Assembly: GCA_003260075.1 (NCBI GenBank) | Contig: QLIY01000357.1 | Location: 1 to 64,000 of the forward strand | Direction of reading: 5' to 3' | DNA from: Phallusia mammillata | Lineage: Eukaryota > Chordata > Ascidiacea > Phlebobranchia > Ascidiidae | Length of the DNA: 64,000 bases | Shown: piece by piece, positions 1 through 52,100 of the stretch | How the letters are laid out: every line of letters begins with the position of its first letter | Numbering within the stretch: the first letter of the stretch is position 1 | Made by a program: the position numbers and the translations under genes | The notes under the pieces: model-generated | Told to the model about the DNA's origin: nothing | Seen by the model: only the letters and a program-made list of their open reading frames with translations | Database searches by the model: none

Positions 1-881
1 ACTTTAGTGGGAAACCACACCAAAAAGGTTAAGAACCACTGATCTAGAGTTTTGTCCATCTGCTGGTAACAAGATATTGACCGTTTAAGCTAGTGTAGCC
101 AGGTTTTTTTTAAGGTTTGGTTTGGGTGACCGCTAAGTAGTTTTAAGAGACCGCAAGTGTTTCATTTAAATACCAAAAAATAGCCATNAAAGTGTTTCAT
201 TTAAATACCAAAAATAGCCATATTTGCTTAAACGAATTATTTATTAGGCTACTGGCAAATTTTGGGAAACCGCTGGAGAAACGTTTTGGGGGCCTTTGAG
301 TTAACCATACGTCAATTGGGACAATTTGTTGTTGTTGTTTTTACTTTAGCTCATGCAACACTGGGACGTGGCTGTAGACTATAGTGCTTATATATCGAGT
401 GCAATGTTTTTTGTCGCGCTGCCTTCAGTTGTTTTTCTTATGTCGATGGTTGATTTACTTCGTTGCAGTTGTAGTTGTTATTTTTATGGTGGATTTATTT
501 TGTTTTACTTGAGTTACAGTATGCTTTAAACTAGAATCTACTAACTCGTTGCTTGGTGGATGAAGACCACAATGAACGTTATGCTTATTGATTCAGATTG
601 TATTAAAACCTCAAGTTATTCATCCTTATGAATTCAAGATGTATAGAATGTTAAGATATTATTTGAATAAGATACCAATGATGCCGCATAGGCAAAATAT
701 ATTCATCGCGAATTCATAGAGACCAATGAATTGATGTTTTAATAAATTTGAATCAATTTGTTTTGGGGACGATTTTAACCTATCAACGAAACGTTCTGAT
801 CAGAAAATATACCCTACTTTGGCCACTGGTCGTTTGATAAAACCATTTTAGCAGAAGATTTAGAAATGTATAAACTCTCAC
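1..881. other. PDE1 intron (no exon recognised)
   Basis: I see no coding exon with PDE1 catalytic motifs on either strand. The first 50 bases end in GAACCACTG, resembling a hAT-type transposon end. An N at 188 separates two copies of about 32 bases (156-187 and 189-222). Confidence 0.5.
156..222. repeat. Duplication around N at 188
   Basis: About 32 bases before the N (156-187) recur directly after it. A contig-join artefact is likely. Confidence 0.7.
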
Positions 882-39217
<38,336 letters not shown>

Positions 39218-40315
39218 TGCTTCCAATGTACTTAGCGAAATTCTGTGAAACTGCTAGATAACCATGTCGGCTATTACCAAGTTAATGCCAAGCAAATGAA
39301 AGCAACATTTATGACAGCTTTGCTAGTTCGTCACCATGGTAACAGCAGCAACAGCCAGTCCTTCGTGCTGGTTTAATGACGGAATAATAGCATTGTCTCT
39401 GAAAGGCTTTGAACCTTTATTGGGCGATTGTTAAGATTCCTAAGGGTTTGCTTTAGGTAAAGGTCTAGTTAAAACGTGGCATGCTATAACAAGGTATGTT
39501 ATATGCAGTGAAATAGTTTTACACATTGCAACAAGAAATATGTAGCTTGGATTTGGTCATTTAAACGGGCAACACCTAATAGCGGATATCAAGTAATTAA
39601 TTGCGGCAATTGTTTTTTGATGTTTGTCAAGATATAAAAAGTATTTGCAGAACGGTGGGTTACAACGTGCCGGCCCTGTTAGCACGCTAAAAGGGTGAAA
39701 ACCTTAACTGTGGTAGTTTGGTACACAAACTATGTTTTGTCTGTCCGTTGTCGGGGCGTAACCTTTAAAACACAATAAAGGTACTAATGTCGTAATTCTC
39801 CTTTTTATGGTGTTTTACACGAATAAATCAACAATAAAATGTATTTTAATACAAACATATAATGATATTAGGTGTAAATCCACCACAAAATGTCTTTTTT
39901 GCCATTACAAACACAACGTTGTATGTGTACCAAGTAACACCAAAACCCATTCAGTGCAGAAAAGAACAATTCCGCCATTTTGTGTACATCACGTGATCTT
40001 AAGTCGTCCAATCACAGCAAACCCTTGTGTATTACCTTTCCACATTGTCAAGAGCCACCTGCAGCACATTGCAATCACGAAAAAAGTGGTTTTGGAAATA
40101 AAGGCAAACGAAACAACTTTACCAACCAGGCTATTGCTATTCTATCTACCGGTAACACGGCTTAGTTCGATGAAATTTCCATCAAATTGAACATTACGTG
40201 TAGTAGGAGACGATGTTGTAGGGCCGTCTATAAAAGCAAAAATAAATACAGTAACCAAAAATAGGCGCCTTATACCACCGTCCAGGTATCAAACACGTGA
40301 AATGATGACCAAATT
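39218..40315. other. Interval between the PDE1 5' end and the zinc-finger gene stop
   Basis: About 1.1 kb. It must contain the promoter of the distal PDE1 start and the 3' UTR of the zinc-finger gene, both transcribed leftward. I cannot pick out a clear TATA box or AATAAA signal. The overlapping open frames near 39.8-40.2 kb have no domain. Confidence 0.4.
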
Positions 40316-43300
40316 TTAGCACAATATTTCTGTCTTCAAAATGGAACATTTTAAAATCTCGCCTTTGCTTGGAGTTTCTTCGTTATTTATCTTTCTGTGG
40401 CTCTTCGCGTGTTTGTTGGCTTTGTGACTCTTCAGTAAATGGGCTGTTCGGCCAGCGTAAGTGCATTGGTCACATTTGAACGGTTTAGACTGGTTCGAAC
40501 TGGAAAAAAAAGAAAGTTAAAAACGACAAACATAAAAAAGAATGTTTATTCGGTAATTTACTAAAGGTAAAACTATAATCAGCTATACCTTATATAAAGG
40601 TTGAAACTGCCATAATGGCCATATTCGTGCACAGTGCACAATAAGTCATTATCAGTGCAGCTGGTGACAAGACATTAGTCGTATAGGCTAGTAATGTCTG
40701 TCCCCTGCTGCACTGATAAGACCTCTTAGGTCAAGCAAAAACAATGCATTGTCTGAAGCTCATTTATCATGTAATTACTCCATGATTTAATATTATTCAG
40801 TTTGTAAAATTCCCGAAAAAACTAAAAACACCGGGACGTCTTACATATGTGACGTCATTATAAACACTTTGTAATTCTCAGTGCTAAAATACTACAAAAA
40901 TGAAACATATATATCCCTTTTAGAAAATATAATATGTGGGGTTTTTACTTACAGGTGGGTTTCCTTGTGTTGTGCGAAGACTTGTTGCTTCTGTGTCATA
41001 TACGTACAATCCGGGGGGGGGGCAGTGCTAAAACACCACAAAAATGAAACATACATATCCCTTATATATAATATGTGGGGTTTTACTTACAGGTGGGTTT
41101 CGTTGTGTTGTGCGAAGACTTGTTGCTTCTGTGTCATATACGTACAATCCTTACATAGAAATACAGTTGGTGATGGGTGTTCCTCCGCTAGGTGTCGCAC
41201 AGTGTTCTGGCGGTCGAGAAAAGATTGGTGACACAACTGCGAAATAAAATGACTAATGCATGAATAAAAAATGAGTAATTCATTGATAATGAGCAAAAAA
41301 AGCTTGTGACATAGTATAACAATGTTAATTAAAATAGTGAAGAGTTTAACCGAGCACCTAGTATTCAATATGAGATTCGTACATAAAAAACTGCAACAAA
41401 CTGTCCAAAGGTAACATATTCACCATACCACACGTACATATGGCTGGCAACCTTTGGCTTGGTGAAACCTAGCATTACCAATACAAAATGGGGCTCTGGA
41501 TACCTCTTTACACAGATCTATTCATAAGTTTAATGACGAATATAACGGCCGTAAAAATAGACATGTTTTTTTTTATTGAGACGTTTTGGCAAATGTCGAA
41601 TACCTAATATTTTGGGCAAAATTGTATTACATTTCAGTATAGCAGCATCAAAAATGTCAAACGGTCGTATTACATTCGCTGGAGAGCAACAAAATCTGAT
41701 ATATTTTAATTGCGTGACGAGTAACATTTGAACAATAACAATTGGGACATTTTAAATTTACCGCGTCAGACAGATAAATGGTTTACTTAACAAAGACATT
41801 TTATGTTGGCACAATATTGGATTGAGACATCTGTTTTGCAATTGTACATTTTTATACAGTGTTTTTGTGAAAAATACAAATGTCGGCAAATTTATGCACG
41901 TTTCCGAACAAATGGAATAACAAAAATAAAGGTAGTGCTAATCAATAAAGCAAAAAGCTTTTTTTACAGTAATGGAGCTGTATCTTTGCTTTTTCATTGG
42001 ATCTATTTATATTTTATATCTCTTGAATTGGTGGCGTTAATTTAGATTAGAATAACCCATTGAGTTAAGCCGAGTACAAGCAACGCCACACTCGATCATG
42101 TTGGAGTTAATTTACATTAAAAGTACGCAGTTTTGTGTTGAGTAAAATATATTACACAATACCAACTGGCTTTGCCACTAAAACGTTTTTGGGGGGCAAG
42201 GTATTATTGAAATTTGCATTGCATTATGCACCGATTCTCAAACTGTGTGTGAATCCAGATTTCCAAGGGCACCGCTAAGTATTTAGGCTTGATATTGCGG
42301 GTGTGCAACAAAACAACGCTACCACTTTGTTATCTAACCGACATTTATTTCGTTGCTAAAATCAGTCTGGCGTATTGTGTGAAAATGGTACAAAAAATGG
42401 TTTAATAATTTTTTTGGGTCTGCAAGGTGTGCTTACAAAAAAGTTTGGTAGCGGACTGTCACCATAAAAGAACCACAGGTAAAAACCATCACCATAGTCA
42501 AAAAACGTTTTAGTTTGTGTTGGTCGTATAGGCGTATTGATTTCAAGTCAAAACAGTGCCTAATACTTAAAACCTGCCATTTTAGCGATGCTTTGACAGC
42601 TAGAGACGAATTCTTAAAACATACTCACATAGATTCATTTTAACACTTACCACACAAACGAACTGCGAGTCCCTGATTGCATGAGTCAGTGTGTGTTTAT
42701 GCAAGCTTTCTTTGAGGTTTGTACGATAGGAGCATTGTGGACATGGGTATCTCATCTTATCGCTTGCTATGTGCTTGGATAGACGATGCCGCCGTATAGA
42801 GGCACTATTCCGGGATTTAAAATCACATTCGTTGCACTGGTAGACCTAAAAACAAGATATTCTTTCGTAAAATTGGTTTGTTGATAGGGTAGTAGTGGCC
42901 CAGTGGCCCAGTGGCCCAGTGGCCCAGTGGCCCAGTGGCACATTTGTTATTAAATCAGCTCATGTGGAAAATCTACTAACACCACACCTTACGTCGGGCC
43001 CACATTTTTCTAAATTCTTATAGGTGGCGCAAAGTTCACTAACACTCAAAAAAATGTTGACAGTTGGGGCTACATGGATTAAAATAAGGCATTATCATTA
43101 AAAATTCAATAAAACGTAGTTCTCTGTCTATTTTTGTCAAAAACTTACTTCCTAACTTTACCCCTCTTTTTTAACTTTACCCCTCTTTACCTGCTAAGTT
43201 AATGATACAGCTCTTTGCGCCACCTATCGGAATTCAGCTAAATATGGGGCTGGTATAACATACTTTTGGTGTTATTAGGTCTAGCAGCTCTTGGGGTTCA

Positions 43301-46300
43301 GTCTGGTTTTATTCTATGTAGTGGTCACATTGTCAATGCTATGTTACAATGTGTAACATGGATAAACGAAACAAACCGCAAAGCTAAACTCTTTAGTACA
43401 GGGTTCTGAACTAGTGACCCACAGGACGTCCACTGCATTTGTATATAAACTAAAGAAGATTGTATATTCATACTGATAGAATATCAAAGAATTCTGTTGC
43501 CAGCTAAAATGCATGTTGCGTATGCTTACATCAATCTCATTAAAAGAAGGAATGGTCCATGATATTAGTTTTACTGGGTCGGTAGTTTGAGAACCACTGC
43601 TTTAGTATTTGGGACACTAATATTCAACTAATAGAGCTACAAAAAATTTGCTGACAAACACAGTCTGTCCATGTCGAACATACCTGAAGTGAATTAATAA
43701 AATAAGAGCAGCAATAAAAGGATTTGTCTATTTATTATAACAAGACTGGTGCATATTGGATTACTAGCACATGTTGTAGTTTTTGCCATAGCAAGTAAAT
43801 ATATCATTATTTATATTTTGCTGCAACATGGAACAGCCTTTTGTATTCTCACAGTGTCTGTTTAAAAGTTCCCAGTAAAACACAGGGTTTGGGTGTGGTC
43901 ACTATTGAGCTGAAAAGTCAAATGAGTTGCAAACTGGAGACACCAAAATTACTTAGTACGTAAGTGCACAGTAATACCTTCATGTGGTTCATGGCTTTGT
44001 GGACATCCCATTCATTTTGATTGGTAGTAACAAATCGACATTGCCTGCAGACCAGTTCACCTGGTTTTCTATGCTTCATAACCATGTGCTATAAGTTAAA
44101 ACAAATATCAAAAACACATATATATGTGATGATTTTATGCACATATAAATCTTGTTAATCTCATAAGTGATTTGATAAGCTTTTTATGCAATTAAATGGA
44201 TTATGCAACAAGGCAATTGTTTTTAACAAGGCCATGGTGAGGATTTTTTATTCTTGTGCAGTAAAACAGATTATGCAGTTAGCCAGCATGCAATTAACCA
44301 GATTTGAATGTCTCAATGCTGTATGATCCATGCAATGTATAAGGAAGCCAATAAAATGATAACTTGCTATAACAAAGGTAGTGATAGACACAAAATCACT
44401 GTGACTAACCTGTTTAAGATTTTTATGGTCCTTCGTGCTAAAACCACATCCCTCGAACTTGCACTTGTAGGGTTTTTCACCCGTGTGGACTAGCATGTGT
44501 TTGGTAAGGTGATGTCGCAATCTAAAATAAACAACTTTATTTAATTTCCAATTGGCCAACACACAAAAAACAGTTCTAAGAGCAAAAAAATACACCCTAA
44601 GGCTCAGATTATCCTCTCCAAATTATAGATATTTTATTACTGAGAAATATGCCATGCACATAAGGATCATCAATAAATTATTGTAGATTTTGAAATATTT
44701 GCCTAAGATTTTGAAAGACTTAACTAAAGCCACAATTCCACATAAATGCCAACCATAAGTTGAATTTCATATGACTTAAATAAAAGTATTATGTTCTACT
44801 GTCCTGTAATAAAACTTACAAAACCCAGTAAACACCAAACCAGGGGTGCTGTGATTTACTATGGCAACTACTGGTAAAATGGCTTAGTCAAAATGGTGAA
44901 CCCCATCATACCCAAATGATAAAAAACGTAAAACAGGGCTCACAAAAATTCTCTTAAGGCCAGTTATCTTAGGTACAAATCGCATTGCCTTGTATTCCAT
45001 TGCAAATTTGTACAGAAATGGTAGATCACGAGAGTTGGACTAAATCAAAAGTCAATCTTAACTACAAAAACGCATAGGCGGACATACATATTTTTATATG
45101 TCATGCAATCTACCATTAATGTATTGAGCACCCCTGGGCTAAACCATGTGAACCATATAAGCTATAATGAAACTTACTTAGCCACATAGTTGCAGTGTTC
45201 ACAGAAAAAACATTTGTCATTTGGGTGTACAGCTGCCACATGAGCTTGTAGTTCTTCTTTGCTGCTAAACTTTACAATCAGCTTTTGTTTCGCACTGCTA
45301 CAACTTTTACACACAAAACTTTGCTGGTGTCTGCTGGTCATATGCGTGTCAAAGTCAATCTAAAAACAAATTTTGTTTGTTTTATGAAATTACTAAATGT
45401 TTAAGTTTAGAGAAGTGGTACATATAGTGGTATGTGGTCAGAAATACACACATCTTATTTGTTTGACAACATTTAAAAAAAAAAGGTTTTTATGAATAAG
45501 AAAAGGCAAAACACAAACCAAGCAAAATCAAACTTTAAATGTATGTTGTCTGAGAAACATAAAAAAGGTTTAAAAACTAAACAAATGTCAAAAAGTAATT
45601 TAAATTAATAAAGTTTCATACTGCCACGATAGTGCATGGTTTTTTACAGTAACCAGTACGAAAAAAGTAGATCATTATTTGACACATTTGTTTGCAAAAA
45701 ATTAAGGTTTTGGAAAGTCTGTAAAATTCAAAAGCTTTATCAAATAAAATTTTATACCTGGTTGTCACAACTGTAGCCGCAGATCTGACACAAAAACTGG
45801 TCACTATGAGCAACCATGCGATGCTGAACCAGGGCATACTTGGACATTGCGTTGAACCCACATTCATCGCATAAATGAAAGCCACCAAGATGTGCAAATC
45901 GCCTGCAAACAATATTAAACATACTGATCCATGGAATATACAATTCAAATTAGTGCTGCAGAGTAGTAGTTTCGGTCTTTAAGAGTCTGATACTTTAGGA
46001 GGCTGATTTGGAGACTTAAACTTAAACCAAATTTCGGCTTTTGGTAATAACAGTAGTCAAATTTTAACTCATTTTTGAGGGATTTTTTTTCATTGGGGTG
46101 CATTGGAAAGTTGCTGTGTTTTTTTTTAAACTCTAAACACAAATGGCAACATTTAGTAGTCACTAGTGGGGGGGGGGTAAATTTCGGCTTTTGGTAATAA
46201 CAGTAGTCAAATTTTAACTCATTTTTAAGGGATTTTTTTTCATTGGGGTGCGTTGGAAAGTTGCTGTGGTTTTTTTTAAACTCTAAACACAAATGGCAAC

Positions 46301-48412
46301 ATTTAGTAGTCACTAGTCAAACTTTACAACCACTAAACATACAGATACTCACTTATGGTTGCAAAGTGCAAATGAACTTGCAAAAGTAAGATGGCAGTTG
46401 TCGCATTCATGTTTATCTGGTTTATTGTGGGTCTGAAACAAGCAAGTTGGATATGTTAGAAAGTTATAAAACAAAGCTTTACCAAAGATATGCTGTGACT
46501 GGGTCCTGTCACACTCTAAAGTCCGAATCACTGGTTTTCAAACATGTGAATGAAGTTTTGTTCTATTACAATGTAATACAGCCACTGGTTTTAGCAAAGG
46601 TTTAAAGTAGTTATAATCGTTTTTGCAGTGTACAGAAGATGAAAAATTTGATGGGGGTCAATTTTTACCTGGTGAAGATGCCCGCGGGCCAACGTTTTTT
46701 TAAAAATTAGAACACAAATATACAGCATTTAAGGAAATTGTGGGATTTTGTTGCGTCAGAATGCTGCGCACTTCCTTTCTTCTGGTGAATAAAGTTGCAT
46801 GGTAAGCTTTTGCGTGAAGTGGCAAGTCGCCAAAACCTCCAAAACACAATCCAAACTATGGCGTTACATATGCAACACAATTTGAAAAAACAGCCGCGGG
46901 CCACATAAAATGCCGCCAGGGGCCTCATTTGGCCCGCGGGCCCCACTTTGGACACCCCTGGGTTAAGGCCTAACAGTGAACAGGACAATGCAACTATACA
47001 CACTATTATAACAATTAACAAAAACTCGCACTGAGCATTTTGTCCAATCGTAGGCCACACAGAAATTGCTTAGATATATACCTCCATATGGACCTTCAAT
47101 CTATGCCAGTGGATGTTTGTATAATCGCACATAACACACTTAAATGTGTTTTTGTGATGGGACAGAATGTGCATTTGGTACTCTTCATCACTTTTGCATC
47201 TGTTGTATATAAAAGTTTAATTTAAGTGCAGTTGAGAACCATATAGTTGAGAACCAGAACCATATACACACAAATCTGTAAATAACCACACGATTTTCTT
47301 AACAAGTGGGTACAGTTCGGCAATCTCAATGCAACTAAACAAATTTTGCAATTAACAGGATTTGTCCATGTTTGAAAGTTCAGTCCACTTACCTAACTCT
47401 GCACTTTGGGCAAATTGTTAGTTGTTTTTGGTGCATTTTTCTACAGTGGCTTTCTAATGAATGTTTCTGTTTATAAGTTTTTTGACAGTCAGGACACTTG
47501 AAAGATTTTGAACTGTCCACAACTTCAACTTGTATTGGTTTGTCCACCTCATCAACTTTTCCTACAAAAATAAAATATTGTATTAAAAATATTAAGTTAT
47601 AATATTTACAATCAATATAGTTACCATCAGTTGAGCTACACATGGAAAACAATATCTAACCACAAAATAATACATTTCACATACCTGTATTATCACTGAT
47701 CGGTTCATCATTGCAATTACCTTCAGCTTCATCAACATCATAGGCCTTTTAAAACAAAAAAGAATTAACTTGAAGGCAATGAACTAATTTTATCATAGAA
47801 TTTACTTAAACAGACAAAAGTATAACTAATGTTATTATATGTTCACAATTAAAAATTTTTTCAATGTGTAAAACTAATAGGGCACATGACACATGACAAA
47901 AAACTGAACGAAGAAAGTTTGCAGATATGTTTTCCAAATGCATACCTTCTTTTTGTTTTCATGTTCGTCAGTCAAAGGAGTTTTTCGTTTCTTATTTCTT
48001 GTCGTAATTGGAGATTTTGTGGTAACGGGAGTTGATTGTTCTTGCTCATCAAGACCTGTAAGTATTGGATTTATGCAAATTTAAGTAAAAGTTTTTTCAC
48101 AAAAAATAAACAAAGAATTATATACTTCATAAAATCAGTTTCGTACTTTTGTTTTCGGCTTGAGGCCGAGTAGATATGGTACTGTCACTTTGCGTGATGT
48201 CCTTTCCAACCTAAATAAGCAGACTCTTTAAATTTTACACAAAATATATTAGTATAAATTGTTATGCTTACATTGGTGCTATGTGTGCTTTTTACATGAG
48301 CAATCAATTCTTCTTTGGACGAAAACTCAGCAAAACATTTTTTGCACTTGTAAATTATCGACAAAAATGCATTTAAGTCATCATCTTGGTCTTCAAGCTT
48401 TTCACTGTTCAT
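40316..48412 (-). CDS. Poly-C2H2 zinc-finger protein, 605 residues, about 16 fingers
   Basis: Exons (high to low): 48412-48272, 48210-48147, 48055-47946, 47745-47685, 47561-47393, 47199-47082, 46432-46353, 45902-45758, 45359-45178, 44521-44410, 44088-43978, 42845-42651, 41236-41091, 40499-40316 (stop TAA). The total is 1818 nt and every junction keeps phase. Finger 1 is at residues 22-44 (YKCKKCFAEF...H-x4-H). An acidic then basic linker with NKKRK follows (possible nuclear signal), then about 15 fingers to near the C terminus. Only one TGEKPYKC linker is present; most fingers are separated by short irregular linkers of the C-x2-C-x-(Y/F) type, and finger 8 has an extended loop. It is likely a nuclear DNA-binding regulator. 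Upstream of the start Met a 5' UTR intron (donor GTGAGT near 48488, acceptor TTTTTAG near 48437) is likely, since splicing there gives an in-frame stop before the Met. I cannot assign an orthologue. Confidence 0.85.
40612..40770. mobile_element. Second inverted-repeat copy with decayed hammerhead arms
   Basis: Both arms retain CTGCACTGATAA (G to A in the core). The right arm keeps stem II GACCT/AGGTC and stem III CAATGCATTG with GTC, but its GAAA is displaced. It is shorter than the 6633-6898 element. It lies in the zinc-finger gene's last intron and is probably inactive. Confidence 0.45.
40880..41152. repeat. G-run duplication (G 41013-41022) copying part of a zinc-finger exon
   Basis: Copies 40880-41012 and 41023-41152. 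The left copy includes the donor and 3' part of exon 41236-41091 without an acceptor. Confidence 0.85.
42895..42939. repeat. 8-bp tandem repeat
   Basis: Five perfect GTGGCCCA units plus a partial sixth, in a zinc-finger gene intron. Confidence 0.85.
43399..43599. mobile_element. hAT-type MITE with perfect 8-bp TSD, in a zinc-finger gene intron
   Basis: Ends CAGGGTTCTGAAC and TTTGAGAACCACTG. The TSD CTTTAGTA is at 43391-43398 and 43600-43607. The interior shares ACAGGACGTCCACT with the element at 50757. Confidence 0.75.
46029..46317. repeat. G-run duplication (G 46168-46177)
   Basis: Copies 46029-46167 and 46178-46317 in a zinc-finger gene intron. Confidence 0.85.
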
Positions 48413-49117
48413 ACTTTCTTTGACTTTGACCTTTCCTAAAAACAACAGGTCAAACTCAAAACCGCGAATCCTGACGTCATCACTCACAACCGTTGATTTG
48501 AAAAGTCCCAGGGTACTCCCCGTTACATAAAGTTGGAAATAGGTTGTTTACTTTATTCCTGAGTTTTAGTTTTTTTAACTCTTTAAATTTTGAATTCGTA
48601 ATTATGCAATAAGATCTATTCAATTATCGTATTTTTTGTGAAAAGCAAATTAAAAACCTGATTACTAGGTTTTCTAAATTCATGCGCCATTGCTTCTGAC
48701 GGAAAATGTGCCCATATAGATACAAGTTTTTATTCGGATTGTGTAATATATACACTTGGATCAGGAATAAAGTTTAAGAATATATGTTTCCCCAATATTC
48801 AAGTGAATTGTTTCATTGTGCGCTCAAAAGTTCCAACAATTTCAACCTGTGATTTCACGTGACTTGACTCATTTTTGGGGTATGACGTCACAAGTCACGT
48901 GCATTTGTTTTGTTTTCGTGTCCTTTCCGTCTTACTTAAGAAAGTCGTCTTATTTGCACAAGGAAACTATTAGTGGTACAATCAGACGATTCGTAAATTT
49001 CACTATTTGTAACGGTAAAGACAGATCATTTATGATCAAAGTGGAAAAGTAAAGAAGAATTTAGCTAACTTGTCAGAAAGAATAACAACAACATTCACAA
49101 TTTGGACGAAAACAGCA
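48413..49117. promoter_or_regulatory. Divergent promoter region between the zinc-finger gene and spartin
   Basis: The two start codons are 705 bases apart and point away from each other. The interval carries two perfect CRE palindromes TGACGTCA (48472-48479 and 48883-48890) and two CACGTG E-boxes (within TCACGTGA 48855-48862, and 48896-48901). Three of the four lie within 50 bases. These are known binding motifs for CREB/ATF and USF/MITF-type factors; their use here is inference. Confidence 0.5.
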
Positions 49118-52100
49118 ATGCAGAGTTCCCGACCTGCTAGACCACCCCCTCCTAACACAAGAACAATAGATGAAGCAGTGGTAAGTTTGCATTATAAATC
49201 TTTACCCAATGTTTACAACTTTAAGGTGACTTATTATTATTGTTCTGCAGGAGCAAAAATTTGCAAAGGTTGATGAATGCTACAATTCATCAATGTGTCA
49301 CGTGACAAATGGACTTGTTGCCGATGAAGATGGAAATACTTCAGCTGCAATTAAACATTATGTGAATGCTTTGTGTTGCTTGGAAATGGTAAGTACTCTG
49401 TTGAACTAAAATCATTGTGTTGAGTTTTATGAGGTTGGTGAAACAAATTGTAGCAGCACAATTTCGCCAAAATAATCCTGTCTGTAGAATATGGCAGCTG
49501 TATGCGTGATTTAAAAAGAAATGTTAAAAATGTTCGCCCACCAATTTTTGAGGATTGCATGCAGAAATTGCACCAGCAGGCGCAAAGCAAGTGATATTGG
49601 TAAAAGCAGGACAATAAACAGTGGTACTAAGTACCGCATAATAGCGCATGTTACCGCATGTGACCACATGTTACTGCATGTGACGGCATGGTATCCTGCA
49701 TGTTATCGCATGACAGGAAGTTGTAAAGGACTTAAATATGCTTTTACGGAAATATAATTTTGCGGACTTTTGAAAGCGCTGACAGTTAGAGCTATTCGGG
49801 TTGGGTGAGGGTTTGTAAATAAAATTACACTAGAATTTGGTTTATTTTACCCTTGTTGGGCTTGTATTTCCACATTTCACATGCAATGCAGTATTTTAAG
49901 CGAAATAACATGCGGTCACATGCGGTATTTAGTACCACCTGACAATGAATTATCCTTTTTTTTCACCAAAGGGATTTAATTGTCCTGCCTTGGCCTACAT
50001 CACTTGCTTTGCCTCTGCTGAAATTGCTCTTGTATGCGGCCTTGAGGGTTGTGTATGTGGGACATGTTGGACCTCCGTGCCCAAGATCTTATTAGGAACT
50101 TGTTGTGGAGACTGGAAAATGATCACCTTACTGGAGATAGCTGAAATCTAAATCGTTTAGGGCACAAATGGTGGATAGATGGAAAATGTGTTGCAACAAC
50201 ATATTACTACACAGAAAATCACAGTACGCCAGGCCCATTGAAGGCGCCATACCGAATCAGCCGGTCACCAAGCATTCACCGCCATATGGCAAGGCGTAGG
50301 CTAGAAAAATCTAGCCTGCGGTGGGATTCGAACCCACAACAGGAGTCTTTCCGGGACTCGGACTCGGAAGTGCCTTGATCGCTGGTCTGCATAGACGCTT
50401 CAGGGCTGATCCCAGTAATGAATTTATGTTCATCTTAACAATTACTACACAGTGTTTATATATATATGACTAAATCACTAAAAAATTTAGAATAAAAGTT
50501 TAACTCAGATCACTGTAATTGTCCATTTAAGGTTGCACTGCACTATTATAGAAACTGAAGTTGGATTGCCACCGAAACTAACTGTTTTAACAGGGCATTG
50601 GTATTGAGTTATCAAGGAGCCGAGACAGACCATGTATAGCTGCTTGGCAACGGCAAGCCAATATGGCACAAGCACTTGAAAATGTCCGATCCAGATTGTA
50701 TGAGTTGCAACAAGGTCCACCAGTAAGTTAAACAATGTTTATTTAATGTGTTAGTGCAGTGGTTCTCAACTGGTGGTCCATGGAAATTGGTCCACACTCC
50801 ACAGGACGTCCACTAAATTTTTTAATAAACTAGAGATGATTGACTTCTTGAAAATCAGTTTTTAACAATTATGTTTTAAGCCCAAGTAGTAGTTTTGTAT
50901 GCGTACTTCCATCTTGCTCAAAAATAAAATAGTCCATGATATTATTTCTACTAGAGCAGTGGTCCATGGCCTGAAATGAGTTGAGAACCACTGTATTAGT
51001 GTGTTTATAGCTACTTTTCAATTTACTCAGCATACACATAAACAGTTATTCGTTTTGTGCAAAAAAAGTTCTGATTGTTTTGCTGATTTTAGTTTTTGGG
51101 TTTTAGTATTTTCTTTTTGACATTTTCGATTAAAAAATATATGCAGAAATTTTTTTTCTGTATTTTTTGCAGGAACCCACAGCTCCATCATACTCAGAGG
51201 GTCTTCCTGAAGGTCATTCTTCATTGATGGCGTCTTCATCAGGAAGTCCTGCATTTCCAAGTGTTAGTATAGTTTTGTTGTAATTTTGTAAAACCAAGTT
51301 CCGCCATGCAACCAATAAAAGAAAATTGACAATTCATTTTTGGAATTCCCTTTTGTTATCTTAATGTAGATGACTCCTGTTAATTGCATAACCAATTAGC
51401 CAAGCCTTTGCAATTGACCAAATGATTGTCTTAGCTATTGTTGGGATATATTATTTCTATGCAATTCAATGGTTTATGTAATTAACCAGTTTTGTCTGTA
51501 CTTAACCAAAAAATATCATTACAGCCACATTTGAGTTTATGTGTATATGACATCTCCAATTTAATCAAAAACATCACTGCCAGAAAACTTGTGTATAAAG
51601 AATACATGATACAAACGTTTTAAAAATTACTGTTGCACTTGGGATGGTAACAGTGATTGTTGAAACGCCTGCATGGTGTATTGTTTATCCACAAGTTTTC
51701 TGGCAGTTATGTTTTGATTAAATTGCTATTCAAGTCCGGGTATAGTGTTCCTAAACATCTCCAATTCCTGAACAAAAGAACTTGGTTTATACAGAATTCT
51801 TCAGCTATGAATGGTCTGTCAACTGAGGATGCTGTGGAACTTCTAAACATTCCAAACGGTGTTCAGTTGTATTGTGTATTCGATGGATCCACAGTTAATG
51901 TTGCTCCACCCTCCTACCCTTCATCCCTTCAAATATTGTTGTTTGATAATGAAAACTCAAGTCAACCTGGTGCTAGTAATTCTTCTAGGTTGGTTTGTTT
52001 AATGATATGTTGTGTGGCTTTGAATTTTTGCTGTAAGTAGCTCTCGACCATTTGTAACTTAAAAAAAAAAACATTTTTAAACATAATACTGTCTTAAAAT

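Noticed and set aside
45945..46313. Open frame with repeated CCHLCLEFKK segment that looks like a zinc-knuckle pair
   Set aside because: It lies across a G-run duplication in an intron, with no partner histidines and no splice link to neighbours.
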